Of a stretch of DNA of 64,000 nucleotides, positions 54,001 to 63,639 are shown piece by piece. The position numbers and the translations under genes are program-made. The DNA is from Streptomyces sp. NBC_01351 (GTDB taxonomy: Bacteria > Actinomycetota > Actinomycetes > Streptomycetales > Streptomycetaceae), in contig NZ_CP108356.1 in assembly GCF_036237315.1 (NCBI RefSeq), positions 992,001 through 1,056,000 of the forward strand. Direction: 5' to 3'. Position 1 is the stretch's first letter; the number at the start of each line of letters is the position of its first letter. The notes under the pieces are model-generated. The model was given only the letters and a program-made list of their open reading frames with translations. It was not told the origin of the DNA and made no database searches.

Positions 54001-57000
54001 GGCTCGCGGACGCCGAACGGGACGGTGACCGGGTCTACGCAGTGATCAAGGCGGTCGGCGCCTCCAGCGACGGCCGGTCGCTCGGTCTGACCGCGCCCCG
54101 CCCGGAGGGCCAGCGGCGGGCGCTGGAGAGGGCCTACGCGCGGGCCGGGGTCAAGGCTGACGAGGTGGGGCTGGTCGAGGCGCACGGCACCGGCACCGTG
54201 GTCGGCGACAGCACCGAACTGGCCGTGCTGAGCGAGGTGTTCACCGCCTTCGGGGCCGAGCCCGGTTCCTGCGCGCTGGGCTCGGTGAAATCCCAGCTCG
54301 GGCACACCAAGTGCGCGGCCGGCCTGGCCGGGCTGATCAAGGCCGCCCGGGCGGTCCACACGGGCGTGCGGCCGCCGACCCTGCACATCGACCGCCCGAA
54401 CCCGGCCTGGCAGGCCGACAGCAGCCCCTTCTTCTTCGACGACGAGGCCCGGCCCTGGGCACAGCCCCCGGAGCGGCGCATCGCCGGGGTCAGCGCGTTC
54501 GGTTTCGGCGGCACCAACTACCACGCGGTGCTGGCCGGTCACACGGGCGCGGAGGAGCCCCGGCACGGACTGGAGGAGTGGCCGGCCGAGGTGTTCTTCT
54601 TCCGCGGCGAGGACCGGCGCGCCGCGGGCCGGGCAATGGCGCGACTCGCGGCCCGGCTGGAGGAGAACGACACGGCCGGGCGGCCGTGGGCGCTGCGGGA
54701 CCTCGCCGCGGAGGTCGCCGCCGACCCCGGGCCGGTGCAGGTCGCCGTCGTGGCCGCCGGCCTCGACGAGCTGGCCGCCCGGCTGGAGCCGGCCCGGGCC
54801 TTCGCTCCCGGCGCGGGGATCCACGTACGGGAGGAGTCCGCTCAGCCGGGGCGGGTGGCGTTCCTGTTCCCCGGGCAGGGCAGTCAACGGCCCGGAATGC
54901 TGGGCGAGTTGTTCATGGCCTTCCCGGCGCTGCGCGGCCTGCTGGACGAGGCGCCGGGTTCGGTGGTCGCCGCGATGTTCCCGCCGGCGGCGTTCACGCC
55001 CGAGGAGCGGGCGGCGCAGCGGGCGGCGGTCACGGACACCCGGGTGGCCCAGCCGGCGCTCGGGCTGACGGGGGCGGCCGCGCACCTGCTGCTCGGCGAG
55101 CTCGGCGTCCGGCCGGACTGCGTGGCGGGGCACTCGTACGGGGAGCTCGTCGCGCTCTGGGCCGCCGGGGCGTACGACACGGAGGGCCTGCTGCGGCTGA
55201 GCGCGCGCCGGGCCGAGGCGATCATGGCGGCCGCCGGGGCGGATCCGGGGTCGATGGCGGCGGTATCGGCGGCCCCGGACGACGTGCGGGAGATCGCGGA
55301 GCGCGCCGGATGCGTGGTGGCGAACCACAACGCGCCCCGGCAGTGCGCGATTTCGGGCCCGACGGAAGCCGTCGCGGCGGCGGTTTCGGCGCTCCGCGAG
55401 GCGGGTCTGACGGCCCAACCCCTCTCCGTGGCCTGCGCGTTCCACAGCGAGGTGGTGGCGGGGGCGACCGCCGACCTCGCGGCCGAGCTGGCGGCGACGG
55501 CGGTGTCCGCGCCGGGCCTCGAGGTGTGGTCGAACACGACGGCCGAGCCGTATCCGTCCTCCGCCGAAGAGGTACGAGACCTCGCCGCGCGCCAACTCGG
55601 CCGGCCGGTCCGCTTCGTGGAGGAGGTGGAGGCCATGTACGCGGCCGGCGTCCGGACGTTCGTGGAAACGGGCCCCGGCCGCGTGCTCTCCTCCCTCGTC
55701 GCCCGCATCCTGGGCGACCGCCCGCACACGGTGGTCCCGCTGGACGTACCGGGCGAGCACGGCCTGCTCCGGCTGGTCACCGCCCTGGCGGAACTGGCAG
55801 CGGCGGGCGCGCCGGTTGCGCCGGAGGCGCTCTTCCGCGGCCGCACCTCCCGCCTCCCGGACCGCGCGCCGCGCCGCCCGGGCTGGCTGGTCGACGGCCA
55901 CCTGGTCCGCACCGTGGACGGCGCCCCGATCCCGGGCGGCCTCCAACCGGCCCGGCGCATCCCGGCGGTGACGGCGGTCCAGGGCGCAGACCCGAACGCG
56001 GCGCGGGTAGCGGCCCCGGTTGCGGCGTGGGGCGCGGCTCCGAACACGGCGCCGGGCTCGGACCCGACTACGTCTTGGGACGCGGCCCCGACTGCGGCTG
56101 CGGCCTGGGGCGCGACAGCCCCGAACTCGGAGTGGGGCGCGCCCTCGAACGCGGCTGGGGCTCCGGCTTGGGGCGCGGCACCAGCTGCGGCTGCGACTCC
56201 GAGCGCGGCTTGGGGGGCGGCTCCTGCTTGGGGGGCCGCTGCGACTGTGGACCCGACCCCGGGTGCCCCGCTCGCAAACGGGGGCCCGGCCCCCGACCCG
56301 GGTACGACCTGGGGAACAGCTCCAGGTTGGGGCGCGACTGCGATCGCGGGACCAACCTCGGGTGCCCCGGTCACGAACGGGGCCCCGGCCCCCGTCCCGG
56401 GTGCGGCGGCCTGGGGAACAGCTCCGAGTTGGGGCGCGACTGCGGCCGCGGTCGCGGGCCCGGCCGCCCCGGGTGCCCAGCTCGCCAACGGGGCCCCTGC
56501 GCCCACCGGCGCCGAGCCGCCCCGCCGGCCGGTCTCTCCTCCCGCCGCCGACCGGCGCGAGGAGACGGTCCTGGAGTACCTGCGTGCTTCGCGCGAACTG
56601 GTCCAGGCGCAGCGGGACGTCCTGCTGGGCTACCTGGGCACGGCGGCGTCCGCCGGCACGGGGCACTCCGCCACCCCGGTCAGCACGTGGGCAAGCGGCA
56701 CACCCGCACCGTCCCACCTGAACGGCAACCACCCGGTGGCCACGGCCGTACCCCATCCCGGCACCGCGCCGGGCCCCCAACAGTGGCCGGCGCACCACAC
56801 CGCGGGAGCAGGCGCGCCCGGAGCCCTGGCAGCCACCCCCGCGCCCTGGCCCGGCAGCCCGGCTGCCGCCGGCCCGGACCCGTTCGCGGGCAGCGGCCCC
56901 TCCTGGACGGCGACCGGCCCCTGGCCCACCGCCCATACCGCAGGGGCGGGGACTCCCGGAGTCCCGGGTAGCTCGCCCGCGCCCTGGCCCGGCAGCCCGA

Positions 57001-58973
57001 CCAACGCACCCGGCGGCCCGCTCGCCGGCAGTGGCCCCGCACCCGGCATGGCGGCCCCGGGCCCCCGGCCCGGCGGGCCGGCCGTCGCGGGTGCGGATCC
57101 GTCCGCAGCCGCACCCGCGGCCGGCGCTCCTGGAGGGGAGTTGTCCGCCGAGGCCGTCATGGACGTCGTGCTGGAGATCGTGCACACCCGGACCGGGTAC
57201 CCCCGGGACATGCTCGACCCCGCGCTGGACCTGGAGGCGGACCTCTCGATCGACTCCATCAAGCGCGTCGAGATCATCGGCGCCCTCGCCGACCGCATCG
57301 GGCTCCCGCAGGGCCCCGGCGGGACCTCCGAGGACGCGGTCGAGGAGCTGTCCCGGATCAAGACCCTGCGCGGGATCGTGGATTGGGTCACCTCCCACAC
57401 CGGTGCGCCCGCAGCGGAACCGCAACCGGAATCGGAACCGGACCAGAAGTCGGAACCGGCCTCCTCCGCAAGGCCGTTCGACGGGCACACCGTCCCCGTC
57501 CCGGCACCCGCACCCGCCTCCGCACCCGCACCGCTCAGTCGGCTCCGCGTCACCACCGTGACCGTGCCCCCGGCCACCGGCGACCCGGAGGAGCTGCGCG
57601 GGCTGCGCATCGGACTCGTCGAGGACGGCCACGGCATCGCGCTCGCGCTCGGCGCGGCCCTGGACGCGTACGGCGTCGAGGTGAAGGTCCTCCCCGAGGC
57701 CGAGGCCGGGTTCGACGGCATCGTCGAGCTGTCCGCCCTGCGGCCCGGCTCCGAACCCGTGCTCCCCGGGGTCTTCCCGGGGCTGCGGCAGGCCCTGACC
57801 GGCGGGACCCGGCGGCTGCTCCTCGTCACCGCGCCCGGTACCCCCGGCGCCGGTCTGCACGGCTTCGCCCGCAGCGCGGCCCTGGAGTTCCCCGGAGCCC
57901 TGATCCGCGCGGTGGACGTCCAGCCCAAGGAGGACCCCGAACGGATCGCCGCGCAGCTCCTGGACGAGCTCCTCTGCGCGCCCGCCGAGGGCTTCGCCGA
58001 GGGGACCGCCGACGCCCTCTCCTCCGTCGGGTACACCGCCGACGGCGTGCGCGTCACCCGCCGGGCCGTACCCGCCGGGCTCGCCCCGGGCGGCGACGGC
58101 CGACCGCCCCTCGACCGCGACTCGGTCGTGCTGCTCACCGGTGGCGCCCGCGGCATCACCGCACGGACGGCCCTCGCACTGGCCCGCTCCACCGGCTGCC
58201 ACGTCGAGTTGATCGGCCGTACCCCCGAACCGCCGCCCATCGGGGACGCGTTCGGCCAGGCCCACGACCGGGTCGCGCTCCGGGCCGCGCTGATCGCCAC
58301 CGGGCTCCGCAAGCCGGCCGAGATCGAGGCGGCGGCCTCCCGGATCCTCGCGGAGCGCGAGGTACGGGCCACCCTGACCGGCCTCGCCGCGGCCGCGGCC
58401 TCCGTCCGCTACCACTGTGCGGACGTCACCGACGCCGCCGCGGTACGGGCCGTGCTGGCCGATGTCCGGGCCCGGCACGGCCGGCTCGACGGGCTCGTGC
58501 ACGGCGCCGGGATCCTGCGCGACGCGCTGCTGCGCGACAAGCAACCGGCCGACTTCGCCGAGGTGTTCACCACCAAGGTGGCCAGCGCCCGCAACCTGGC
58601 GGCCGCGGCCGCCGAGCACGGGTCGACGCCCGCGCCCCGCTTCCTGGCCCTCTTCGGCAGCGTCGCCGGGGTGTACGGGAACCGCGGCCAGTGCGATTAC
58701 GCGGCGGCGAACGACGCCCTCGACGGTCTCGCGCACGCCTGGGACGAATCGTTCCCGGGCCGGGTGCTGGCCGTCGACTGGGGCCCCTGGGCGGCGGACG
58801 CGGGCGGGATGGTCACCCCCGAGCTGGAGCGTGCGTACGCCCGGCGCGGCATCCCGCTGATCACGCCGGAGGCGGGCACCGCCGCGTTCCTCACCGAACT
58901 CGCGCACGGAACCGACGTACAGGTGGTCCTCATGGCATCCGACGAGACGCGGGAGGGACTCGGCGATGAGTGA
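51057..58973 (+). CDS. PUFA-synthase-like multidomain polyketide synthase (NMO-NMO-KS-AT-ACP-KR)
   Basis: 2638 residues; GTG at 51057 preceded by GAGGAG at ideal distance. Domains: two successive nitronate-monooxygenase-like barrels (about 10-270, GHEAGGRVGG; and 312-560, SVAQGPMTRVSD and ECGGHVGPRASF), possibly enoyl-reductase-like; KS (720-1160; Cys 908 in VDAACASS, His 1043 in EAHGTGT, His 1083 in GHTKCAAG); AT (1262-1580; Ser 1360 in GHSYGE); a long Ala/Pro/Trp low-complexity linker (about 1640-2020); a single ACP (Ser 2067 in DLSIDSIKRVEI, the PUFA-type wording); KR (2357-2638; TGGARGI, Tyr 2548 in CDYAAAN). DH is on the next protein. It probably acts iteratively to make a reduced or polyene acyl chain. 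Confidence 0.85.
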   Translation: MTPQPPQSAAARDLVVAVSPFEEPHPRIVAAAERAGALGLLDLGRDPDAARRGFAELGRRLGGGGGGGGGGTGGRTYGVRVPVGCLVQPGELPAEVDTVLLADPAYYTPAEVSAWAAAAGRPRVWAEVTSPAEAAEAVAAGVGGLVAKGHEAGGRVGGATTFVLLQQLLGDPDVGVPVRALGGIGPHTAAAAVAGGAAGVLLDVQLALTAEGEAALPVEVASALRSMDGSETRLAGEHRVFARPDLTPPEGPVAALLGARDLRAQLLPVGQDGASAARLAARYRTTGGVLQAVRAAISGHLTAADRARPLARPLSVAQGPMTRVSDQAAFAEAVARAGGIPYLALAVMEGPDVRRLLAESSERLGQLPWGVGLLGFAPPELRREQLAAVAEARPPYAIIAGGNPAQAAPLEAAGIRTHLHVPSPGLLERYLAEGARRFVFEGLECGGHVGPRASFPLWEEQIERLLSCPEPDALDVLFAGGIHDERSAAMAAAAAAPLAERGARVGVLMGTAYLFTEEAVAAGAVVRGFQRAALDCDGTVLLHTAPGHATRCAATPYADTFEATRRRLTDSGTEPRRVWEELEGLNLGRLRIASKGLRRSPAGGSAGAEGAAGAEGAAGAEEAAGTTGLVGTSGEAGTSGEAGPSGEAGARAGGDRLEVVSEEQQYAEGLFMLGQAAALRSATTTVAALHAQVTEGATELLARRAGEFTPAEPPAGEPLDVAIVGMACAYPGAPDLAAYWAMVLAGTDAVTEVPAERWDPELYYDADPARAGERTPSRWGGFLGPVPFDALAHGIPPASLTGIEPVQLLALEISARALVDAGYGKGREFDRSRTSVVFGAEAGTELAGAYGLRALHPAYLGELPPALDEQLPRLTEDSFPGILANVIAGRVANRLDLGGANCTVDAACASSLAALDLACRQLRDGDSDMVLCGGADVHNGINDYLMFASVRALSPGGRCRPFDAAADGIALGEGVGALVLKRLADAERDGDRVYAVIKAVGASSDGRSLGLTAPRPEGQRRALERAYARAGVKADEVGLVEAHGTGTVVGDSTELAVLSEVFTAFGAEPGSCALGSVKSQLGHTKCAAGLAGLIKAARAVHTGVRPPTLHIDRPNPAWQADSSPFFFDDEARPWAQPPERRIAGVSAFGFGGTNYHAVLAGHTGAEEPRHGLEEWPAEVFFFRGEDRRAAGRAMARLAARLEENDTAGRPWALRDLAAEVAADPGPVQVAVVAAGLDELAARLEPARAFAPGAGIHVREESAQPGRVAFLFPGQGSQRPGMLGELFMAFPALRGLLDEAPGSVVAAMFPPAAFTPEERAAQRAAVTDTRVAQPALGLTGAAAHLLLGELGVRPDCVAGHSYGELVALWAAGAYDTEGLLRLSARRAEAIMAAAGADPGSMAAVSAAPDDVREIAERAGCVVANHNAPRQCAISGPTEAVAAAVSALREAGLTAQPLSVACAFHSEVVAGATADLAAELAATAVSAPGLEVWSNTTAEPYPSSAEEVRDLAARQLGRPVRFVEEVEAMYAAGVRTFVETGPGRVLSSLVARILGDRPHTVVPLDVPGEHGLLRLVTALAELAAAGAPVAPEALFRGRTSRLPDRAPRRPGWLVDGHLVRTVDGAPIPGGLQPARRIPAVTAVQGADPNAARVAAPVAAWGAAPNTAPGSDPTTSWDAAPTAAAAWGATAPNSEWGAPSNAAGAPAWGAAPAAAATPSAAWGAAPAWGAAATVDPTPGAPLANGGPAPDPGTTWGTAPGWGATAIAGPTSGAPVTNGAPAPVPGAAAWGTAPSWGATAAAVAGPAAPGAQLANGAPAPTGAEPPRRPVSPPAADRREETVLEYLRASRELVQAQRDVLLGYLGTAASAGTGHSATPVSTWASGTPAPSHLNGNHPVATAVPHPGTAPGPQQWPAHHTAGAGAPGALAATPAPWPGSPAAAGPDPFAGSGPSWTATGPWPTAHTAGAGTPGVPGSSPAPWPGSPTNAPGGPLAGSGPAPGMAAPGPRPGGPAVAGADPSAAAPAAGAPGGELSAEAVMDVVLEIVHTRTGYPRDMLDPALDLEADLSIDSIKRVEIIGALADRIGLPQGPGGTSEDAVEELSRIKTLRGIVDWVTSHTGAPAAEPQPESEPDQKSEPASSARPFDGHTVPVPAPAPASAPAPLSRLRVTTVTVPPATGDPEELRGLRIGLVEDGHGIALALGAALDAYGVEVKVLPEAEAGFDGIVELSALRPGSEPVLPGVFPGLRQALTGGTRRLLLVTAPGTPGAGLHGFARSAALEFPGALIRAVDVQPKEDPERIAAQLLDELLCAPAEGFAEGTADALSSVGYTADGVRVTRRAVPAGLAPGGDGRPPLDRDSVVLLTGGARGITARTALALARSTGCHVELIGRTPEPPPIGDAFGQAHDRVALRAALIATGLRKPAEIEAAASRILAEREVRATLTGLAAAAASVRYHCADVTDAAAVRAVLADVRARHGRLDGLVHGAGILRDALLRDKQPADFAEVFTTKVASARNLAAAAAEHGSTPAPRFLALFGSVAGVYGNRGQCDYAAANDALDGLAHAWDESFPGRVLAVDWGPWAADAGGMVTPELERAYARRGIPLITPEAGTAAFLTELAHGTDVQVVLMASDETREGLGDE
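55970..57110 (+). repeat. Low-complexity repetitive linker within the PKS
   Basis: About 380 codons rich in Gly, Ala, Pro, Trp and Thr with imperfect units such as GAPLANGGPAPDPG and WGTAPGWGATA, then GTPGVPGSSPAPWPGSP. Repeats are recognisable in DNA and protein; length is likely to vary between strains. It joins AT to ACP. Confidence 0.8.
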
Positions 58974-61900
58974 ACGCGACCGCGACCCGCGCCGGGGACC
59001 CCGGCCGACCGACGCGGCGATCGTCGGAATGGGGGCCGTCTTCCCCGGGGCCGCCGACCTCGCCGCCTACCGGAGCAACCTCCTCGCCGGTACGGACTCC
59101 ATCGGCGAAGTTCCCCCGGGGCGCTGGGATCCGGAGGTGTACTACGACCCGGACGGCGCCACCGGGCCGGTGGCCGGAGACCGGTTCTACTGCCGGCGCG
59201 GCGGCTTCGTCGACGGTCTCGCCTCCTTCGACCCGACCCGGTTCGGGATCATGCCGGCCGCGGTGGAGGGGGCCGAGCCGGATCAGATGCTGGCCCTGCA
59301 CGCGACGGCCGAGGCCCTCGCGGACGCGGGCGGCGAGGACCGGCTGCCGGCCGACCGCTCCCGGATCGGGGTGGTGCTGGGGCGGGGCGGCTTCATGGGG
59401 GTGGCCACCGCACGCCTGGACCAACGGGTGCGCACCGCACACCAGTTGGCCCAGACCCTGCGGGAGCTCGCGCCGGAGCTGGGCGAGCGCCGGATCGCGG
59501 AGGTGCGATCGGCGTTCCAGGAGGCGCTGGGCCCGGAGCGGCCGGACGCGTCGATCGGGCTGGTGCCGAGCTTCACCGCCGCCCGTACCGCGAACCGGCT
59601 CGACTTCCGGGGCCCCGCCTACACCCTGGACGCGGCCTGCGCCTCCTCCCTGCTGGCCGTGGACCAGGCGGTGGGACTGCTGGCGAGCGGCCGCTGCGAC
59701 GCGGTGGTCGCGGGCGCCGTCCACCACTGCCACATCGCCACGCTGTGGAGCGTGTTCACGCAGCTGCGGGCGCTCAGCCCGAGCGAGCGGATCCGGCCCT
59801 TCGACCGGCGGGCCGACGGGACCCTGCTGTCCGAGGGCACCGGGGTGGTGCTGCTGAAGCGGCTGGCGGACGCGGAGCGGGACGGCGACCGCGTCTACGC
59901 GGTGATCCGCGGTACCGGCGTGGCCGGTGACGGGCGGGCGGCGAGCCTGATGAGCCCGCTCGTGGCCGGTCAGGTACGGGCGCTGGAGCGGGCCTGGCGG
60001 GAGGCCGGTCTGGACCCGCGGGCGCCGGGCGCGCTGGGGCTCCTGGAGGCGCACGGCACCGGCACCCCGGTCGGGGACGCGGCCGAACTGGACACGCTGG
60101 CCCAGGTGTTCGGACCTCCCTCCGAAGGGATCGCCGGTATCGGCTTCGGTTCGGTGAAGTCGATGCTGGGACACACCATGCAGGCCTCCGGCATGGCCGG
60201 GCTGATCAAGGCCGCGCTCGCGGTGCACGAGGGGGTGCTGCCGCCGACCCTGCACCTGGAGGAGCCGCACGCGGACCTCGTACGGACCCGGATGCGGCCG
60301 GTGACGGCGGCCGAGCCGTGGGAGCGGGGGCCGGAGCCGCGCCGGGCCGGGGTCAACGCGTTCGGCTTCGGCGGGATCAACGCGCACGTGGTGCTGGAGG
60401 AGGCACCGGCCGCGGCCCGCCCGACGCCCCCGGCACGCCGGTTCCTGCCGCTGGGCGGCACGGCCGCACCCATGGGTACGGGGCCGGGTTCGGGGCCGGG
60501 TCGAGGGCCGGGTACGGGGCCGGGACCGACCCGCGCCCGGGAGGACGTACTCCTGCTGGCCGCCGACAGCCCGGCGGAGTTGTCGGCGCTGCTGGCTTCC
60601 GGCTCGCCGGTCTCCGGCGGTTCCGGGGCCTGCCGGCTGGCGGTGGTCGGGCCGACACCGCAGCGGCTCGCGCTGGCCGCGAAGGCGGTGGCGCGCGGCC
60701 GGGCCTGGCGTGGAAGGGGGGACGTCTGGTTCGCGCCGGAGCCGCTGGGCGGCCGGACGGCCTTCCTCTTCCCCGGCCTGGAACCGGAGTTCGCGCCGGT
60801 CCTGGACGACGTGGCCGACCGGCTCGGGCCGGCCCGGCCCCCGCTCACCCGCGGTTCGTCCCTCGTCGAACGGGCGCTGGACGCGATCGCGACCGGCCGG
60901 TTCTTCGCCGAGGTCCTGCCCGGACTCGGCATAGAGGCCGACGTGCTGGCGGGCCACAGCCTGGGCGAGTGGGCGGCGATGGTGGCCGCCGGCATGTACC
61001 CGAGGGAGGCGGCCGACACCTTCCTCGAGTCGCTCCGGCCGGACGACCTGCTGGTCCCGGACCTCGTGTACGCGGCCCTGGGCTGCGGCGCGCGGCGGGC
61101 CGAGGCGGCCTCGCACGGGCTGGACGGGGTGGTGGTCAGCCACGACAACTGCCCGCACCAGTCGGTGATCTGCGGGGAGCCGGAGCAAGTGGCCGTGGTC
61201 GTGGCCCGGTTGCGCGGCGAGGGCGTGCTCGGACAGGAACTGCCGTTCCGATCGGGCTTCCACACTCCGATGTGGGAGCCGTACCTGGGCCAGGTCCGGG
61301 CCGCCTTCGGACGGCTGCCGCTGCGGGCCGGTTCCGTACCCGTCTGGTCGGCGACGACGTGTGCCCCGTTCCCCGCCTCCCCCGATTCCGTAAGGGAGTT
61401 GGTGATCCGCCACCTCCTGGAGCCGGTCCGCTTCCGCGAACTGACACTGCGGCTGTACGAGGAGCAGGGCGTGCGGTCGTTCGTCACCCTGGGCCCGGGC
61501 AGCCTGCCGGGCTTCGTCGAGGACACCCTGCGCGACCGCCCGCACCTGTCGGTGTCCGTCTCCTCTCCCCGCCTCGGCGGCCTCGCCGCCCTACGTCGCG
61601 CGTGCGCCGCCCTGTGGGCGGAGGGCCACACCCCGCACTGGCACCATCTGGCCGAACCGGACACCCCTGCGCTGGTACCCGCTGCCGACAGCGCTGCCAT
61701 CGCCGGCGCCGGCCGTCGGAGTGTTCCGCTGGACCTGGGTTCCCCTCTGGTGCGACTCGGTGCGGCGGCACGGGCTTCCCTCGGCGGCCTCCTGACGCCC
61801 CCGTCACCGCCCGCAGCGCCGGCACCGCCCACACCCGGGGCGGCACCGGCGGCCCCACCCGGTCCGCGGCCCGTGCTGCTGTCGGCCCTGGACGCGGTGC

Positions 61901-63639
61901 TCGCCGACACCGGTGCGGCCGCGCAGAGCGTCGCCGCGGCCTGGTCGGCCTGGTCGGCCGTACGACCGCCGGACGCGCCCACGCCCGGCGCCCTGCCCGG
62001 TCCCGCCGCGCAGCCGACCGCGGCGGGGCCGGACCACCACGGTCCGGCAAGGGCCACGGGGAAGGAGCTCCTGCGGCTTTCCCTCGCCACCCTGCCCTAC
62101 GTACGGGACCACTGCGTGTACCTCCAGCCCGAAGGCTGGCCCGAGGACTCCGACTGGTTCCCCGTCGTGCCCATGACCACCATGCTGGAGCTGGCCGCCG
62201 AGGCCGCCCGGCGACACGCCCCGCCCGGGCTCGCCGTCGTCGGCTACGAGGACGTACGGGCCCTGCGGTGGCTCGCGGTCGAGCCGGCCGTCGACGTGGA
62301 GGTCACCGTCCGGGGCGACGGGCCCGGCCGGCTGCGCGTCGCCCTCGGCGAGTACGCCACCGTGGTCGTCCTGCTCGGCCCGCGGTACGAGCAGCCACCC
62401 CCGCCCGACGCCACGCCGCTGCGCGACCCGCGGCCCGCCCCCGTCAGCGCCGAGGCCCTGTACCGGGACCGGTGGATGTTCCACGGTCCGCGCTTCGCCG
62501 CCGTGCACGAGGTGCGTGCCGTCGGCGAGGACGGCATCCAGGGCGTGCTGCGCGCGCTGCCCGATCCGGGCGCGCTCCTCGACGCCGCCGGGCAGCTGTT
62601 CGGGCACTGGATGCAGCTGCGGCTGCCGGTGGACCGGCTCGTCTTCCCGGCCACCGTGGACCGGATCCGCTTCTACGGACCCCCGCCGCCGGAGCGGGCG
62701 CTCGTCGCCGCGACGGCCCGCATCCGCGAGGTGCGCGACGTCACCGTGCGCGGCGACCTCGAACTGCGCCGGCCCGACGGCGACGGCACGGTGTGGGCAC
62801 GGATCGAGGGGTGGACGTACCGCCGCTTCGGCGCCGACGAGCGGGTCTGGCCGATGAAGTTCACGCCGGAGGTGTGCGGCATCGGCGAGCCCCGGCCCGA
62901 GGGCTGGTGCCTGGCACGGCGGCGCTGGACCGACCCCGCCTCGCAAGAGCTCGTGATGCGCCGCTACCTCGGAGCCGCCGAACGGGCCGTCTACGAGCGG
63001 CTGTCGCCGCGCGCCCGGGCGCCCTGGCTGCTGGGCCGGATCGCGGCCAAGGACGCGCTGCGCGGGCTGCTGTGGGAAGCGGGGGCGGGGCCGGTGTTCC
63101 CGGTGGAGGTGCCGATCGGCAACGACGCGGCGGGCCGTCCGCTGGCCGAGGGGCCGTTGACCGGCGGCTACCGGCTGTCGATCGCCCACAAGGACCGGAT
63201 CGCGGTCGCCCTCGCCCATCCGTCCCGGACGGTCGGCATCGACGTGGAGCCGGTGACCGCCGACCCGGACGCGTTGGTCCGCATCGCGCTCGGCCCGGAC
63301 GAACTCCGCCTGGCCGAAGGGCTGGCCGCCCGCGAGGGCACGGACCTGCCGACGGCGCTGACCGCCCTGTGGTGCGCCAAGGAGGCCGCCGCCAAGGCGG
63401 AGGGCAGCGGGCTCGGCGGCCGGCCCCGCGAGTGGCGCGTCGCGGAAGACCCGGAGAGCCCGGACCCGGGCCTGCTGCTGGTGCGCTCGCCCGCCGGACA
63501 CCGGCTTCCGGTCCGCACCACCCTCCTCGGCGGCCACGCACCGCTCGACCACGTCGTCGCCTGGACCGCCGACCCGGCGGCCCCCGCGGCCCCGTCCACC
63601 GTCCCCTTCCAGTTCACGGAGACCCGTCATGGAACCTGA
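58966..63639 (+). CDS. Polyketide synthase KS-AT-DH with fused 4'-phosphopantetheinyl transferase
   Basis: 1557 residues; ATG at 58966 overlaps the previous stop by 8 bases. KS at 14-485 (Cys 225 in LDAACASSLL, His 363 in EAHGTGT, His 403 in KSMLGHTM); AT at about 600-865 (Ser 665 in GHSLGEW); dehydratase-type double hotdog at 1039-1300 (His 1049 in YVRDHCVYL); and a C-terminal Sfp/AcpS-like phosphopantetheinyl transferase from about 1340 (Asp 1426 and Glu 1428 in GIDVE, Lys 1472/Glu 1473 and Lys 1477 in WCAKEAAAKA). The fused transferase means the locus can activate its own ACPs. There is no ACP in this protein. Confidence 0.85.
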   Translation: MSERDRDPRRGPRPTDAAIVGMGAVFPGAADLAAYRSNLLAGTDSIGEVPPGRWDPEVYYDPDGATGPVAGDRFYCRRGGFVDGLASFDPTRFGIMPAAVEGAEPDQMLALHATAEALADAGGEDRLPADRSRIGVVLGRGGFMGVATARLDQRVRTAHQLAQTLRELAPELGERRIAEVRSAFQEALGPERPDASIGLVPSFTAARTANRLDFRGPAYTLDAACASSLLAVDQAVGLLASGRCDAVVAGAVHHCHIATLWSVFTQLRALSPSERIRPFDRRADGTLLSEGTGVVLLKRLADAERDGDRVYAVIRGTGVAGDGRAASLMSPLVAGQVRALERAWREAGLDPRAPGALGLLEAHGTGTPVGDAAELDTLAQVFGPPSEGIAGIGFGSVKSMLGHTMQASGMAGLIKAALAVHEGVLPPTLHLEEPHADLVRTRMRPVTAAEPWERGPEPRRAGVNAFGFGGINAHVVLEEAPAAARPTPPARRFLPLGGTAAPMGTGPGSGPGRGPGTGPGPTRAREDVLLLAADSPAELSALLASGSPVSGGSGACRLAVVGPTPQRLALAAKAVARGRAWRGRGDVWFAPEPLGGRTAFLFPGLEPEFAPVLDDVADRLGPARPPLTRGSSLVERALDAIATGRFFAEVLPGLGIEADVLAGHSLGEWAAMVAAGMYPREAADTFLESLRPDDLLVPDLVYAALGCGARRAEAASHGLDGVVVSHDNCPHQSVICGEPEQVAVVVARLRGEGVLGQELPFRSGFHTPMWEPYLGQVRAAFGRLPLRAGSVPVWSATTCAPFPASPDSVRELVIRHLLEPVRFRELTLRLYEEQGVRSFVTLGPGSLPGFVEDTLRDRPHLSVSVSSPRLGGLAALRRACAALWAEGHTPHWHHLAEPDTPALVPAADSAAIAGAGRRSVPLDLGSPLVRLGAAARASLGGLLTPPSPPAAPAPPTPGAAPAAPPGPRPVLLSALDAVLADTGAAAQSVAAAWSAWSAVRPPDAPTPGALPGPAAQPTAAGPDHHGPARATGKELLRLSLATLPYVRDHCVYLQPEGWPEDSDWFPVVPMTTMLELAAEAARRHAPPGLAVVGYEDVRALRWLAVEPAVDVEVTVRGDGPGRLRVALGEYATVVVLLGPRYEQPPPPDATPLRDPRPAPVSAEALYRDRWMFHGPRFAAVHEVRAVGEDGIQGVLRALPDPGALLDAAGQLFGHWMQLRLPVDRLVFPATVDRIRFYGPPPPERALVAATARIREVRDVTVRGDLELRRPDGDGTVWARIEGWTYRRFGADERVWPMKFTPEVCGIGEPRPEGWCLARRRWTDPASQELVMRRYLGAAERAVYERLSPRARAPWLLGRIAAKDALRGLLWEAGAGPVFPVEVPIGNDAAGRPLAEGPLTGGYRLSIAHKDRIAVALAHPSRTVGIDVEPVTADPDALVRIALGPDELRLAEGLAAREGTDLPTALTALWCAKEAAAKAEGSGLGGRPREWRVAEDPESPDPGLLLVRSPAGHRLPVRTTLLGGHAPLDHVVAWTADPAAPAAPSTVPFQFTETRHGT

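Noticed and set aside
52845..58907. Open frame of about 2020 residues antisense to the PKS gene
   Set aside because: It mirrors the PKS gene in a GC-rich genome where stops are rare on the opposite strand; composition is Arg/Gly/Pro-rich without any domain, while the forward frame has KS, AT, ACP and KR.
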